The position numbers and the translations under genes are program-made. A stretch of 64,000 nucleotides of DNA from the NCBI RefSeq assembly GCF_029697505.1, contig NZ_JARJEF010000003.1:248001-312000 (forward strand). The letters run 5' to 3'. Source of the stretch: Pseudophaeobacter profundi (lineage in GTDB: Bacteria; Pseudomonadota; Alphaproteobacteria; Rhodobacterales; Rhodobacteraceae). Positions 53,181 to 62,012 of this stretch are shown here, piece by piece (positions within the stretch are counted from its first letter, which is position 1; each line of letters starts with the position of its first letter). The notes below the pieces were generated by a model. That model was not told where the DNA came from, made no database searches, and saw nothing but the letters and a program-made list of their open reading frames with translations.

Positions 53181-53209
53181 AAAGGCGGTGATTTATCACC
53201 GCCTTTTTT
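53181..53209 (+). terminator. Strong terminator after the 60-residue gene
   Basis: AAAGGCGGTGA pairs with TCACCGCCTTT around a 4-base loop and is followed by TTT. The sequence left of it on the other strand is also T-rich, so it can work in both directions. Confidence 0.9.
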
Positions 53210-53326
53210 ATTTGCGGCTGCCGGTAATTTGACCGCGTTTGAATTGACCGCACTTGAATTGACTTGGCCCACCTTATCAAACCCGCTGGGCAGGTCTGAT
53301 AAGGCAGCAGGGTGCAAAGCGCCGCT

Positions 53327-56300
53327 TTAGCCCGGCTCTGCTTCGGCTAGAACCCTGTCCAGCACCTCCAGGATCATCTCGACCCCTTCGGCGTCGATGG
53401 TCAGCGGGGGGCGGATTTTCAGGATATTGTCTTTGGGTCCTTCGCTGCCGATCAGAATGCGGTGGTCGCGCATGCGGTTCTTGACGTAGGAACACAGCGC
53501 CGTGGCCTCGGAACCGTCCGGGTTGATCAACTCTACCCCTAGAAACAGCCCCATGCCGCGGATATCGCCGACAGATTGGTATCTCTGTTCAAGCGCTTTT
53601 AGGCCTGCAATCAATGCCGCACCGCGTTGGCGGGCATTGTCCTGCAGGGCCTCGTCATCGACAATATCCAGCACTTCCTTGCCCATGCGGCACGACAGGG
53701 TCGATCCGCCAAAGGTGGAGAAGAACTCTGGGCCATTGGCAAAACTGTCAGCGATGGCGCGACTGGTGACCAGCACACCAAGGGGGTGGCCATTGCCGAT
53801 GGGTTTGCCAAGCACCACGATATCGGGGCTGGCCCCCTGGTGTTCAAAGCCAAAGTAATAGTCGCCCAGACGGCCCAGTCCGGTCTGGACCTCATCGGCA
53901 ATGCAAATGCCGCCAGCGGCGCGGATCTTTTCATAGACGGCCGGCAGGTAGCCCCTTGGCGGGATGATTTGGCCGCCAACCGAGGGGAAGGTTTCCGCGA
54001 TGAAGCCGGCAATGCCCTGACCCCGCGCTTGCAGTGCGGCAATGGCGGGATCCACCAGATCGGCAAACTTCTGGGCCCGCTGCGGATCATCGCGGCGGAA
54101 CGCTCCACGATAGTCATCAGCCACCGCGACCAGTTCAACCCAGTCCGAGGGGCCAACCCCGCCCGGCGCGTTGAATTTATAGGCCGAGACATCAATCACC
54201 CCGGTGGTATTGCCGTGATAGCCGTGATCCGGTGTCACCATGCCCTTGGCGCCTGTATGGGCGCGGGCCAGTCGCAGCGCCAGTTCGTTTGCTTCGGTGC
54301 CGGAATTGACAAAGAAGCAGACATCCAGATGACCGGGCATCTTTGACAGAATCTTGTCGGCAAAGGCGGTCTGGGCCGGGTGTAGATAGCGGGTGTTGGA
54401 ATTCATCCGCTTGAGCTGATCTGCCGCGACGGCCTGAATGCGCGGATGGGCATGGCCGACGTGGGGCACGTTGTTATAGGCATCCAGATAGGGGCGTCCC
54501 CATTCATCAAACAGGTGGTGCTTCCAGCCGCGCAGCAGCATCACCGGATCGCTGTAGGTCAGGCTGAGATTGCCGCCAAAGTGATCCCGCCGTCCCTGGC
54601 GGATGTCATCCTTGCTCGTCGGGGCAAAGCAGCATTTTTCATCCGGCAGGTTCAACAGCGCCGCAGGATTGGGACAGATCGCCCGCCACATGTACATTTC
54701 ATCCGGGTCGCCAACACCGGGCCAGTCGGCCTCGATGCCCTTGGTGGTGAGTGCCAGTTGGAAATGCACATGCGGCGCCCAGCCGCCATTCTGGGTCGCA
54801 TCGCCCAGGCGGCAGAATTCGGCGCCTTTGTCGATTTGGTCGCCGGGCTGCAGCCTGTCGCAACATTCCGGGTCCAGGTGGCCATAGAGCGTATAGAAGG
54901 CATCCCCTGCCGGGGTCTGGTGGCGCAGGATTATGACACCGCCATAGTCCAGATGCCCGGTGCGGTTTTCCACCACAAAGACCTCGCCTGCCAGCGGCGC
55001 AAACATCGGCGTGCCCGCCGGGGCAAAGGCATCCACCGCCAAATGCACGGTGCGCCGATTGCTGGCCTTGTAGGGGCCTTTGCGAAAGGCGGGTTCGGCA
55101 TAGATCAGCCGGGGTTCGTGGTAATAGCCCAGCCAGATGCGCCCGCCGTCTTCAAATTCTTCGCCCACACGGGCAGCCTCGCTCAGGGGCATGTCAAAGG
55201 GGTTTTGCGGCCAGGTCGAATGTTCAACCGAGAGCGCGCCCATTGGTGCCGCGCCAAGATCTTCGCCCATCAGTGGGGCAAAATTGCCGCGTTCGGATGC
55301 GATCCAGTCCATGACCCGATCGGCACCATCAACAACTGGCAGGCCACAGGCAGCGCGCAGGCGGGCGGAAACCAATGCGGGATTCAGATCATGGCTTTCA
55401 AGAAAGCGCCAGGCTGGTGCCTGCGAGATGGTCACATAGGGATCATCGGGATTTTCGCGGGCCATCAGGGTGGAATTCACCACCGAAACCGCCAGTCGCG
55501 CCCGCAGCAGCGGATAGATCAGATCAATCTCTTGCGGGGTTAGCGGATAGGCCGCGTGATATCCGGCCACCAATGCGGCCAGCGCGGCTTCGGGGTCGGC
55601 CTGGTCCAGCACGATATAGGCGGCGGCAATGGCCAGATCACAGATCCGCGGCGCAGCGCACATATCGCCCAGATCGATCAGGCCCGAGACCTGGCGCGGC
55701 TCTGTCAGCTCACCCGCGACCATGATGTTATAATCATTGGCGTCATTGTGGATGGCCTGCTTGGGTAACTGCGCCAAAATAGGCTCTAACTTGGAAAATT
55801 CTGTGTCTATGTCGCGGATCAGGCTCTGCCGTGCAGGCTCTGATATGGCGGCAAGTTCAGAGCCTATCCAGTCGGCCTGCATCAGATCCCACTTGAAGTC
55901 ACGTGCCAGTCCGGGGTGCTGAAAATCGGCCAGCGCCTTGCCCGCACCGCCAAGTGTTGCTCCGATCTCATGGATCAGGGGGGGCAGCTTGGGGTTGGTC
56001 CTGGCGTAGCATTTGCCCGGCAGGCATTCGAGCATCCAGCACAGCCGTTCAGCGCCCGTCTCATCGGTGATCAGGCACATGGTCGCGCCGTCGCTGGCGG
56101 CAATCACCCTGGGGCAGGGCAGATCGGGGGCGCGGCTGGCAATATGCTGAAAGGCCTGCACCTGCATTTCAACCAGCCAGCTGTCACAGCCGGGGCGCAT
56201 GGCCTTGAGGATATAGCCCCGGCCATTGCTGGCCTGGGCCTTGAAGTTCAGGTCATATTCCCCATCAAGCCGGCTTAGCTCGGCGGTGATGCCCCAATGG

Positions 56301-56335
56301 GATTTCAGGGCATCGACCCAATGCGCAAGACTCAT
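53327..56335 (-). CDS. Three-domain fusion: APH-type kinase, M23 peptidase-like, class III aminotransferase
   Basis: A 1002-residue protein. Residues 1-330 form an aminoglycoside-phosphotransferase-type kinase with the catalytic loop HNDANDYN (H196, D198, N203) and LIDLGD (D221). Residues ~400-560 form an M23 peptidase-like domain with all zinc ligands: H431 and D435 (HLAVD), H486 (YGHL), and H522/H524 (HVH). Residues ~585-1000 form a class III PLP enzyme with NSGTEANELA, ADEVQTG (D814) and K844 in GKPIGNGHP. Related human enzymes are a hydroxylysine kinase and PLP-dependent phospho-lyases acting on phosphohydroxylysine or phosphoethanolamine. So a phosphorylate-then-eliminate pathway is plausible. 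No signal peptide. Confidence 0.9.
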   Translation of the reverse strand: MSLAHWVDALKSHWGITAELSRLDGEYDLNFKAQASNGRGYILKAMRPGCDSWLVEMQVQAFQHIASRAPDLPCPRVIAASDGATMCLITDETGAERLCWMLECLPGKCYARTNPKLPPLIHEIGATLGGAGKALADFQHPGLARDFKWDLMQADWIGSELAAISEPARQSLIRDIDTEFSKLEPILAQLPKQAIHNDANDYNIMVAGELTEPRQVSGLIDLGDMCAAPRICDLAIAAAYIVLDQADPEAALAALVAGYHAAYPLTPQEIDLIYPLLRARLAVSVVNSTLMARENPDDPYVTISQAPAWRFLESHDLNPALVSARLRAACGLPVVDGADRVMDWIASERGNFAPLMGEDLGAAPMGALSVEHSTWPQNPFDMPLSEAARVGEEFEDGGRIWLGYYHEPRLIYAEPAFRKGPYKASNRRTVHLAVDAFAPAGTPMFAPLAGEVFVVENRTGHLDYGGVIILRHQTPAGDAFYTLYGHLDPECCDRLQPGDQIDKGAEFCRLGDATQNGGWAPHVHFQLALTTKGIEADWPGVGDPDEMYMWRAICPNPAALLNLPDEKCCFAPTSKDDIRQGRRDHFGGNLSLTYSDPVMLLRGWKHHLFDEWGRPYLDAYNNVPHVGHAHPRIQAVAADQLKRMNSNTRYLHPAQTAFADKILSKMPGHLDVCFFVNSGTEANELALRLARAHTGAKGMVTPDHGYHGNTTGVIDVSAYKFNAPGGVGPSDWVELVAVADDYRGAFRRDDPQRAQKFADLVDPAIAALQARGQGIAGFIAETFPSVGGQIIPPRGYLPAVYEKIRAAGGICIADEVQTGLGRLGDYYFGFEHQGASPDIVVLGKPIGNGHPLGVLVTSRAIADSFANGPEFFSTFGGSTLSCRMGKEVLDIVDDEALQDNARQRGAALIAGLKALEQRYQSVGDIRGMGLFLGVELINPDGSEATALCSYVKNRMRDHRILIGSEGPKDNILKIRPPLTIDAEGVEMILEVLDRVLAEAEPG

Positions 56336-56406
56336 TTATTTCTCTCCCCGTTTGTCGCTGTCACGACAATCCAATATTGGATCCTATTTGGACAGGGGAA
56401 GACAGA

Positions 56407-57468
56407 TTAGTCCAGCCAACCTTTAAGATTATTCTCGATCACGCCGGCAAGGGCAGCGATGTGATCGTCGTCGTCGTTCAGGCAGGGAATATACAGAAAC
56501 TCCTTGCCGCCAGCTTCTTCAAAGCTTTCTTTGATCTCTTCGTTGATCTCTTCCAGGGTTTCGATGCAATCGGCGGAAAAGGCCGGGGCCATTACCGCGA
56601 TGCTTTTCTTGCCCTCCTTGGCCAGGGTGGCAACGTGATCGACGGTATAGGGTTTGAGCCATTCTTCGGGGCCAAAGACTGATTGAAAGGTGGTGGTGAT
56701 TTCAGTCCCGTCCCAGCCCAGTCGTTCACGCAGCAGCCGCGTGGTTTTCTGACACTGGCAATGATAGGGGTCGCCCTGCATCAGATAGCGTTTTGGCATA
56801 CCGTGGTAGGAGACCACCAGAATGTCGGGGCGTTTGTCGGCCTTTGCGTAGGCCTCCTCGACCGAACGCGCCAGGGCCTCGATATAGGCGGGATCGTCAA
56901 AATAGGCCGGGATGGTGCGGGCCGCAGGCTGCCAGGTTTCCTGCATCAGGGCGCGAAAAAACTGATCGTTGGCGGTGCCTGATGTGGCACCTGCGTACTG
57001 CGGATAAAGCGGCATAAACAGGATCTTGGTGCAGCCTGCCGCAACCATGGCGCGGACCTTTTCCTGCGTCGACGGATTGCCGTAGCGCATGCAGAAATCC
57101 ACCATGACCTGATCGCCGTAGCGTTCGAACATGACCGATTTCATTTTGGCGGTCTGATCCTTGGTGATGGTCATCAGCGGGCTTTCGCCCTTGTCGTGGT
57201 TCCAGATGGATTTATAGGCCGCACCGGATGAAAACGGCCGCTTGCTGAGGATGATCAGCTGCAGCAGCGGCTGCCATTTCCAGGCGGGGTAGTCGATCAC
57301 CCGCTTGTCCGACAGGAATTCGCTCAGATAGCGGCGCATTGGCCAATAGCTATAATCGTCCGGCGTGCCGAGGTTTGCCAGCAGAACGCCGACCTTCTCG
57401 CCCTTGATCTTGGGGTGATCGGCTGGTGCATGGGCGGGGCAGGTGGCGGGGGGGGAAGAATCCAGCAT
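56407..57468 (-). CDS. hemH: Ferrochelatase
   Basis: Inserts ferrous iron into protoporphyrin IX, the last step of haem synthesis; 353 residues. KVGVLLANLGTPDDY near the N terminus, PLYPQYAGATSGTAND, SYHGMPKRYL with the active-site histidine, and PAFSADCIETLEEI are family blocks. The first 20 residues are proline-rich and the ATG at 57468 has no ribosome site, so the true start is uncertain. It is not next to other haem genes; hemJ is beside the origin. Confidence 0.96.
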   Translation of the reverse strand: MLDSSPPATCPAHAPADHPKIKGEKVGVLLANLGTPDDYSYWPMRRYLSEFLSDKRVIDYPAWKWQPLLQLIILSKRPFSSGAAYKSIWNHDKGESPLMTITKDQTAKMKSVMFERYGDQVMVDFCMRYGNPSTQEKVRAMVAAGCTKILFMPLYPQYAGATSGTANDQFFRALMQETWQPAARTIPAYFDDPAYIEALARSVEEAYAKADKRPDILVVSYHGMPKRYLMQGDPYHCQCQKTTRLLRERLGWDGTEITTTFQSVFGPEEWLKPYTVDHVATLAKEGKKSIAVMAPAFSADCIETLEEINEEIKESFEEAGGKEFLYIPCLNDDDDHIAALAGVIENNLKGWLD

Positions 57469-57633
57469 GGGGGTGGTGGTCCTGTATCTGCGGCAAAGCT
57501 TTGCGTATGGAAACCATGGCGAAAGTCACAATTCGCCATAAGATAGAGTGTTACGAGGCCAAAGGCCAATCGGATCACATTGGCGCAGGCATTTGTTTTT
57601 CTTATGGAACAGTGCGGGGCGCTCGCCAGGGCG

Positions 57634-58464
57634 CTAATCGGGTAGTTTTGTTTCCGGCACCTTCAGGGCTTCGGCCAGGCGCATCTTGGCGGATCCGGGG
57701 CGCAGGGGCTGCTGCTGGCTGTCCGAGGGCGACCAGCCGGTCAGGCAGACCAGCTCAAAGGTGGCAGGCAGGCGGTCGTCCTTGGTGGCAAAGTGCTCTC
57801 GGTAGATCGCTTCGGTCCGGGAAAAGAGCGCCCTGGGGCTGGTCTGTTTCAGCCGCGTGCTCAGCGCATTGCCTTCGCCCATGGCGCGCAGATCCCGCAT
57901 CAGATGCAGGCTGTCACGGTATTCGACCGTCAGCGGCACCACATCGGCCACGGGCAGGGCAAATCCCGCCCGTTGCAGCAGCCCACCCAGATCGCGGACC
58001 TCCCCCATGGGGGCAATACGCGGCGACAGCCCGCCACAGACCTGTGTTTCGGCCTCGGCTAGGGCGCTGCGCAGCTGGTGCAGGGTGCGCCCGCCCAGCA
58101 TGATCGCCAGCAGCAAGCCGTCTTCGGTCAGGGCGCGGCGGCATTGGATAAGCTGGCCAACCGGATCATTGGCCCAGTGCAGCCCCATGGCGTGGATGAT
58201 CAGATCATGGCTGCCGGGACGCAGATCCAGCACATCCGCGTCGGGGATGATTTTGGCCTTGGGAAACGAATCCTGCCAAACCTGCGAAAAAGGAGTCACA
58301 ATCGAAGGGTGTTTGAAGACTCTGTTTACCAGTTTCAGGCGATCTTCGACCTCGTCGCGGGCAAGGTCATGCAGAAACAGCGCCGCAGGCTGGTGGCGGC
58401 TGCGATGGGTCGCCAGGGTCTGGCGGTCAAACAGGTCGGGCTGTGATTTGGGTGCTTGCGTCAT
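57634..58464 (-). CDS. NDUFAF5-like SAM-dependent methyltransferase-family protein
   Basis: A 276-residue protein of the methyltransferase fold resembling NDUFAF5, a mitochondrial complex I assembly factor found in alphaproteobacteria. FDRQTLATHRSRHQPAALFLH at the start and SHDLIIHAMGLHWANDPVGQLIQCRRALTEDGL and the GEVRDLGGLLQRAGFALPVAD region are typical. The first SAM-binding glycine motif is weak. In mitochondria the relative hydroxylates an arginine of NDUFS7; the bacterial role is inferred. Its start lies 13 bases from that of divergent comF. Confidence 0.82.
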   Translation of the reverse strand: MTQAPKSQPDLFDRQTLATHRSRHQPAALFLHDLARDEVEDRLKLVNRVFKHPSIVTPFSQVWQDSFPKAKIIPDADVLDLRPGSHDLIIHAMGLHWANDPVGQLIQCRRALTEDGLLLAIMLGGRTLHQLRSALAEAETQVCGGLSPRIAPMGEVRDLGGLLQRAGFALPVADVVPLTVEYRDSLHLMRDLRAMGEGNALSTRLKQTSPRALFSRTEAIYREHFATKDDRLPATFELVCLTGWSPSDSQQQPLRPGSAKMRLAEALKVPETKLPD

Positions 58465-58477
58465 AGGAGCTATGTAA

Positions 58478-59206
58478 ATGTTGCGCGCGCAGTTTCAAAC
58501 TGCTGTTTCACTTGTTTATCCCGCCAAATGCCTGGGCTGCGGCGATTTGGTGGAACAGGATTTCGGCCTGTGTGGCACCTGCTGGGTCGGGGCGCATTTC
58601 ATCAGTGGCACCACCTGCGACGGCTGCGGCCTGCCGCTGCCCGGTGAGGCAGATGACCACCGGCTGGAATGTGACGATTGCATGCAACAACCGCGACCCT
58701 GGAGCCGGGGGCGGGCAGCCATGATCTACAAGGAAACGGCACGCAGCCTGGTGATGGCGCTGAAGCATGGCGACCGCACCGAGCTGGCCGCGCCTGCTGC
58801 AATCTGGCTGCAACGGGTGGCCGCGCCGTTGCTGTGCGGTGATCCGTTGATCTGCCCGGTGCCGTTGCATTGGTCGCGTTTGCTGAAACGACGCTACAAT
58901 CAATCGGCCCTTTTGGCAGAAAAACTGGCGCGTCAGGCGCGGCTGACCTATCGGCCCGACCTGTTGAAGCGGACAAAACAGACCCCCAGCCTAGAGGGCA
59001 AGACGCGGGCGCAGCGATTTGCAGTGATGCAAGATGTCATAGCAGTGCATCCGCGCCAGATCGAAAGCCTGAGGGGCCGGGTGGTTTTGCTGGTTGATGA
59101 TGTGATGACATCGGGGGCGACGCTGTCGGCCTGCGCCGAAGCCTGCCTGGGGGCGGGCGCCGCAGAGGTGCGGGTCGCGGTTTTGGCGCGGGTCACACGG
59201 GCGTGA
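58478..59206 (+). CDS. ComF family phosphoribosyltransferase-like protein
   Basis: A 242-residue ComF-type protein. An N-terminal zinc-finger-like region has paired cysteines (CLGCG, CGTCW, CDGCG, CDDC). The C-terminal domain resembles phosphoribosyltransferases with the PRPP loop VVLLVDDVMTSGATL. The family is linked to DNA uptake in naturally competent bacteria, but many non-competent species keep it. TAGGAG precedes the ATG and fills the 13-base gap to the divergent NDUFAF5-like gene, so the promoters of both must lie inside each other's coding sequence. Confidence 0.9.
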   Translation: MLRAQFQTAVSLVYPAKCLGCGDLVEQDFGLCGTCWVGAHFISGTTCDGCGLPLPGEADDHRLECDDCMQQPRPWSRGRAAMIYKETARSLVMALKHGDRTELAAPAAIWLQRVAAPLLCGDPLICPVPLHWSRLLKRRYNQSALLAEKLARQARLTYRPDLLKRTKQTPSLEGKTRAQRFAVMQDVIAVHPRQIESLRGRVVLLVDDVMTSGATLSACAEACLGAGAAEVRVAVLARVTRA

Positions 59207-59292
59207 TTTACCGGGCAGCTACTGGCAAAGATTGCAATATCCCCCCATATACCTCAGAAACTCAGCAACCGGATATGGAGCCTTGGAAGACT

Positions 59293-59544
59293 ATGGTTGA
59301 AATTTATACCTCGCCGCTTTGTGGATTTTGCCACGCGGCCAAACGCCTGTTGAACAAGAAGGGCGTGGAATTTTCCGAGGTCAATGTGCTGACCAATCCG
59401 GAGCGCAAACCCGAGATGATCGCGCGGGCCAATGGCGGCTATACCGTGCCGCAGATCTTTATTGGTGACACCCATGTAGGCGGCTGTGATGATCTGTACG
59501 CGCTGGAACAGGCCGGCAAGCTGGACGCCCTGCTTGCTGTCTGA
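59293..59544 (+). CDS. grxC: Glutaredoxin 3
   Basis: An 83-residue glutaredoxin. The active site is TSPLCGFCHAAKRLL (CGFC), with the cis-proline TVPQIFIG and GGCDDL motifs for glutathione binding. The ATG at 59293 gives the usual GrxC length; an upstream in-frame ATG at 59275 and the open frame to 59203 are less likely. It is followed by a nitrilase-family gene after 30 bases, an order common in this bacterial family. Confidence 0.93.
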   Translation: MVEIYTSPLCGFCHAAKRLLNKKGVEFSEVNVLTNPERKPEMIARANGGYTVPQIFIGDTHVGGCDDLYALEQAGKLDALLAV

Positions 59545-59574
59545 GGTAAACCCAAATAGCAGAAGGGATATTTG

Positions 59575-60408
59575 ATGCGCGCTGCCCTGTTGCAGATCAC
59601 CTCCAGCGATAGCCCGGTAGAAAACCTGGCCCTGTTACAGCGCCTGATTGGAGAGGCTGCGGCCAATGGCGCCGGGTTTGTGTTGACACCAGAGGTCTCC
59701 AACTGTGTCTCGCTGAGCCGCACGCATCAGCAGTCAGTGCTTCATCTGGAAGCCGAAGACCCCAGCCTTGCCGCCCTGCGCGATTGTGCCGCCAAGCATG
59801 GAATCTGGCTGTCGCTGGGATCTTTCGGGGTAAAGACCGGTGACGATGCGAATGGCCGCTTTGCCAATCGCCAGTTCCTGATCTCGCCGCAGGGCGAGGT
59901 GGTGGCACGCTATGACAAGATTCATATGTTTGATGTGGCGGTCACCCCGGAAGAAACGTTTCGCGAATCAGATGGCTACCGGCCGGGCAATCGCGCGGTG
60001 ATCGCCAAGACGCCTTTTGGCACGCTGGGGCTGACCATCTGTTATGATCTGCGCTTTCCCCATCTGCACCGGGCGCTGGCCAAGGCAGGGGCCGAGATCC
60101 TGATTGCGCCAGCAGCCTTTTCGCCCGTGACCGGTGCGGCCCATTGGCACGCCCTGCTACAGGCCCGCGCTATCGAAACCGGCTGCTATGTTCTGGCCGC
60201 TGCCCAGACGGGTCTGCACAAAACCAGCCGGGGCGCGCAGCGCAAGACCTATGGCCATTCTTTGGTGGTGGATCCCTGGGGTGCAATCCTGTCGGATGCA
60301 GGGCGCGAACCGGGGATAAGCTACGTTGATCTTGACCGTGATAAAGTGGCACAAGCACGCAGGCGTATCCCCGCTCTGACCCATGACCGAGAGTTTGACA
60401 GTCCGTGA
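59575..60408 (+). CDS. Nitrilase-superfamily amidase (Nit type)
   Basis: A 277-residue carbon-nitrogen hydrolase. The catalytic triad is visible: glutamate in LTPEVSN, lysine in YDKIHMFDV, and cysteine in TICYDLRFPHL. Members of this subgroup (Nit1/Nit2) deaminate damaged or side-product amides such as deaminated glutathione or oxoglutaramate; which one applies here is not decided. The glutaredoxin gene upstream fits the deaminated-glutathione option. A TTG one codon upstream also precedes the ATG. It shares its last base with the MarR gene. Confidence 0.88.
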   Translation: MRAALLQITSSDSPVENLALLQRLIGEAAANGAGFVLTPEVSNCVSLSRTHQQSVLHLEAEDPSLAALRDCAAKHGIWLSLGSFGVKTGDDANGRFANRQFLISPQGEVVARYDKIHMFDVAVTPEETFRESDGYRPGNRAVIAKTPFGTLGLTICYDLRFPHLHRALAKAGAEILIAPAAFSPVTGAAHWHALLQARAIETGCYVLAAAQTGLHKTSRGAQRKTYGHSLVVDPWGAILSDAGREPGISYVDLDRDKVAQARRRIPALTHDREFDSP

Positions 60409-60848
60409 TGGAAGAAACCCACTCCCTGGCGGTTTCGCTGTTCAGCGAGATCCTGATGGCGGACCAGCTGGCGCGGGCCCGTCTGGGCAAAGCCCTGCCA
60501 AAGGGGATGGAACTGTCACATTTTTCCGTGCTCAATCACCTGACACGTACCGGGGTTGAGCGATCCCCGGCGCAATTGGCCAAGGCCTTTCATGTGACGC
60601 GCGGCGCGATGACCAATACGCTGAACAAACTGGAAGTTGCCGGCTACGTGCATATCCGCCCGGATTGGGATGATGCCCGGCGCAAGATGGTGGCGATCAG
60701 CCCGGCTGGACGACAGGCCCGTGATGCGGCGCTGGCCAGCATCGTGCCGCTGATTTCTGAAGTGGTCAGCGATCTGGGTGGTGAACGCGTCCGGGCGACC
60801 TTGCCAATTCTGCGTGAACTGCGGGTAAAGCTGGAATCCAACGCCTGA
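60408..60848 (+). CDS. MarR family transcriptional regulator
   Basis: A 146-residue winged-helix regulator. LSHFSVLNHLTRTGVERSPAQLAKAFHVTRGAMTNTLNKLEVAGYVHIRPDWDDARRKMVAISPAG is the DNA-binding winged helix followed by the wing (DARRKMV). The ATG shares one base with the amidase stop (TGATG); a GTG at 60405 is also in frame. Effector and targets are unknown. Its coupling to the glutaredoxin-amidase genes suggests a redox or small-molecule stress link, which is inference. Confidence 0.9.
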   Translation: MEETHSLAVSLFSEILMADQLARARLGKALPKGMELSHFSVLNHLTRTGVERSPAQLAKAFHVTRGAMTNTLNKLEVAGYVHIRPDWDDARRKMVAISPAGRQARDAALASIVPLISEVVSDLGGERVRATLPILRELRVKLESNA

Positions 60849-60923
60849 CGCGGCCCGCTGAAGCGACGCAACCGGCCTCTGGGCCTTGCGACTGTGCCGC
60901 AAGAAATCGGAAATAGTTCGGTA

Positions 60924-61089
60924 GTAAAAAGCAAGGGATGCCTGCGATCAGGCATCCCTTGTTGCGTTTGAGCCCCCTGTCGAGGTGTGAGTGGTGGCAG
61001 AACCAGGGCCAAGCCCTGGGCGGGGTCTCAAAAAGGTGTGTTGCGGCCTGTGATCACTGGCGTGAAGACAGGCGCAAAAGCCTTATTTG
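60924..61089 (-). ncRNA. Candidate structured small RNA (unassigned)
   Basis: On the minus strand a -10-like TATAGG (61097-61102) with CTTGGG 16 bases upstream precedes about 165 bases. These fold into a closed stem enclosing the CCAGGGC hairpin and end at a 13-bp terminator plus CTTTTT. The size and open-stem shape recall 6S RNA, but I do not see its defining sequence. An alternative is simply a long 3' end of ubiG. Confidence 0.3.
60932..60961 (-). terminator. 13-bp perfect terminator hairpin (leftward)
   Basis: CAAGGGATGCCTG (60932-60944) and CAGGCATCCCTTG (60949-60961) around CGAT. On the minus strand CTTTTTAC follows; on the plus strand only TTGCGTTTG. It marks the end of a leftward transcript. 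Confidence 0.8.
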
Positions 61090-61215
61090 AAATGGCCCTA
61101 TAGGCTTTGCCCCCCAAGCCCAAGGCCGCAAAGGTGCAGGCCTCCTATACAAAAGGATAGGAGGGGCAACTCGAGCTGCATCGCATCAGAAGAGATAGGC
61201 AAAACCCAGCGCAGA

Positions 61216-61962
61216 CTACGCCTTTTTGATGCTGGCGGTTACGTAATTGACCGAAAGATCACGGTCGGAAATCGACCAGTTCCAGCTAAGCGGGTTAAAG
61301 ACAAACCCCTTGCGATCTACCGGGGTCAGCCCGGCCTGCTGCAACAGCTCTGCCAATTCATCGGGGGTGATGAATTTATGCCATTCATGGGTGCCGCGCG
61401 GCAGCCAGCGCATCACCACCTCGGCACCAAAGATTGCCATGGCATAGCTTTTGGGGTTGCGATTGATGGTGGAGCAGATTTCCAGCCCGCCCGGTTTCAA
61501 CAGCTGTTGCGTCGCAGTCAGATAGCTGAGCGGATCGGCGACATGTTCCACCACCTCCATGTTCAGCACCACGTCGAACTGTTCGCCAGCCGCGGCCATG
61601 TCTTCGGCGGTGGTATGGCGGTAATCGATCTGCAGCCCGGTCTGTTCGGCATGAAGCCGCGCCACCGGCAGGTTGCCAGCGGCGGCATCGGCGCCGGTGA
61701 CTTTGGCGCCAAGCCGTGCCATGGGTTCACACAACAGCCCGCCACCGCAGCCGATATCCAGTAAGCGCAGCCCAGCAAAAGGCTCTGGTTGGGTCAGATC
61801 CCGATCGAACTCGGCGGCGATCTGGCTGGTGATATAGTCCAGACGGCAGGGGTTCAGCATGTGCAATGGCTTGAATTTGCCATTGGGATCCCACCATTCA
61901 GCGGCCATGGCCTCGAATTTTGCGATTTCTGCCGGGTCGACCGTGGATTGAGGCGCTTGCAT
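61216..61962 (-). CDS. ubiG: Ubiquinone biosynthesis O-methyltransferase
   Basis: SAM-dependent enzyme catalysing both O-methylations in ubiquinone synthesis; 248 residues. [26 protein letters not shown] is the family start, followed by [20 protein letters not shown] (SAM site) and [14 protein letters not shown] strong GGAGACAGGA lies before the ATG. It is divergent from the proline iminopeptidase gene with a 50-base gap. The 3' side is a long non-coding stretch ending in a terminator. Confidence 0.97.
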   Translation of the reverse strand: MQAPQSTVDPAEIAKFEAMAAEWWDPNGKFKPLHMLNPCRLDYITSQIAAEFDRDLTQPEPFAGLRLLDIGCGGGLLCEPMARLGAKVTGADAAAGNLPVARLHAEQTGLQIDYRHTTAEDMAAAGEQFDVVLNMEVVEHVADPLSYLTATQQLLKPGGLEICSTINRNPKSYAMAIFGAEVVMRWLPRGTHEWHKFITPDELAELLQQAGLTPVDRKGFVFNPLSWNWSISDRDLSVNYVTASIKKA

Positions 61963-62012
61963 TCCTGTCTCCGTATGTTCTTTTGTAGCCTATGATGTCA
62001 TCTAGGTCAGTA

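Larger units (their letters stand above)
60849..61215. other. Non-coding region of 367 bases with several inverted repeats
   Basis: No coding frame is credible here. It contains a 13-bp perfect hairpin (60932-60961), a stem TTGAGCCCC (60968-60976) closing with GGGG-T-CTCAA (61022-61031), an inner CCAGGGC/GCCCTGG hairpin (61003-61019), and CCTCCTAT/ATAGGAGG (61141-61164). The 13-bp hairpin is followed by a T-run only on the minus strand, so a leftward transcript ends here. Confidence 0.6.

Noticed and set aside
54446-55543. 365-codon rightward frame inside the three-domain fusion gene
   Set aside because: Antisense shadow; the minus-strand protein carries intact motifs of three families across the same bases.
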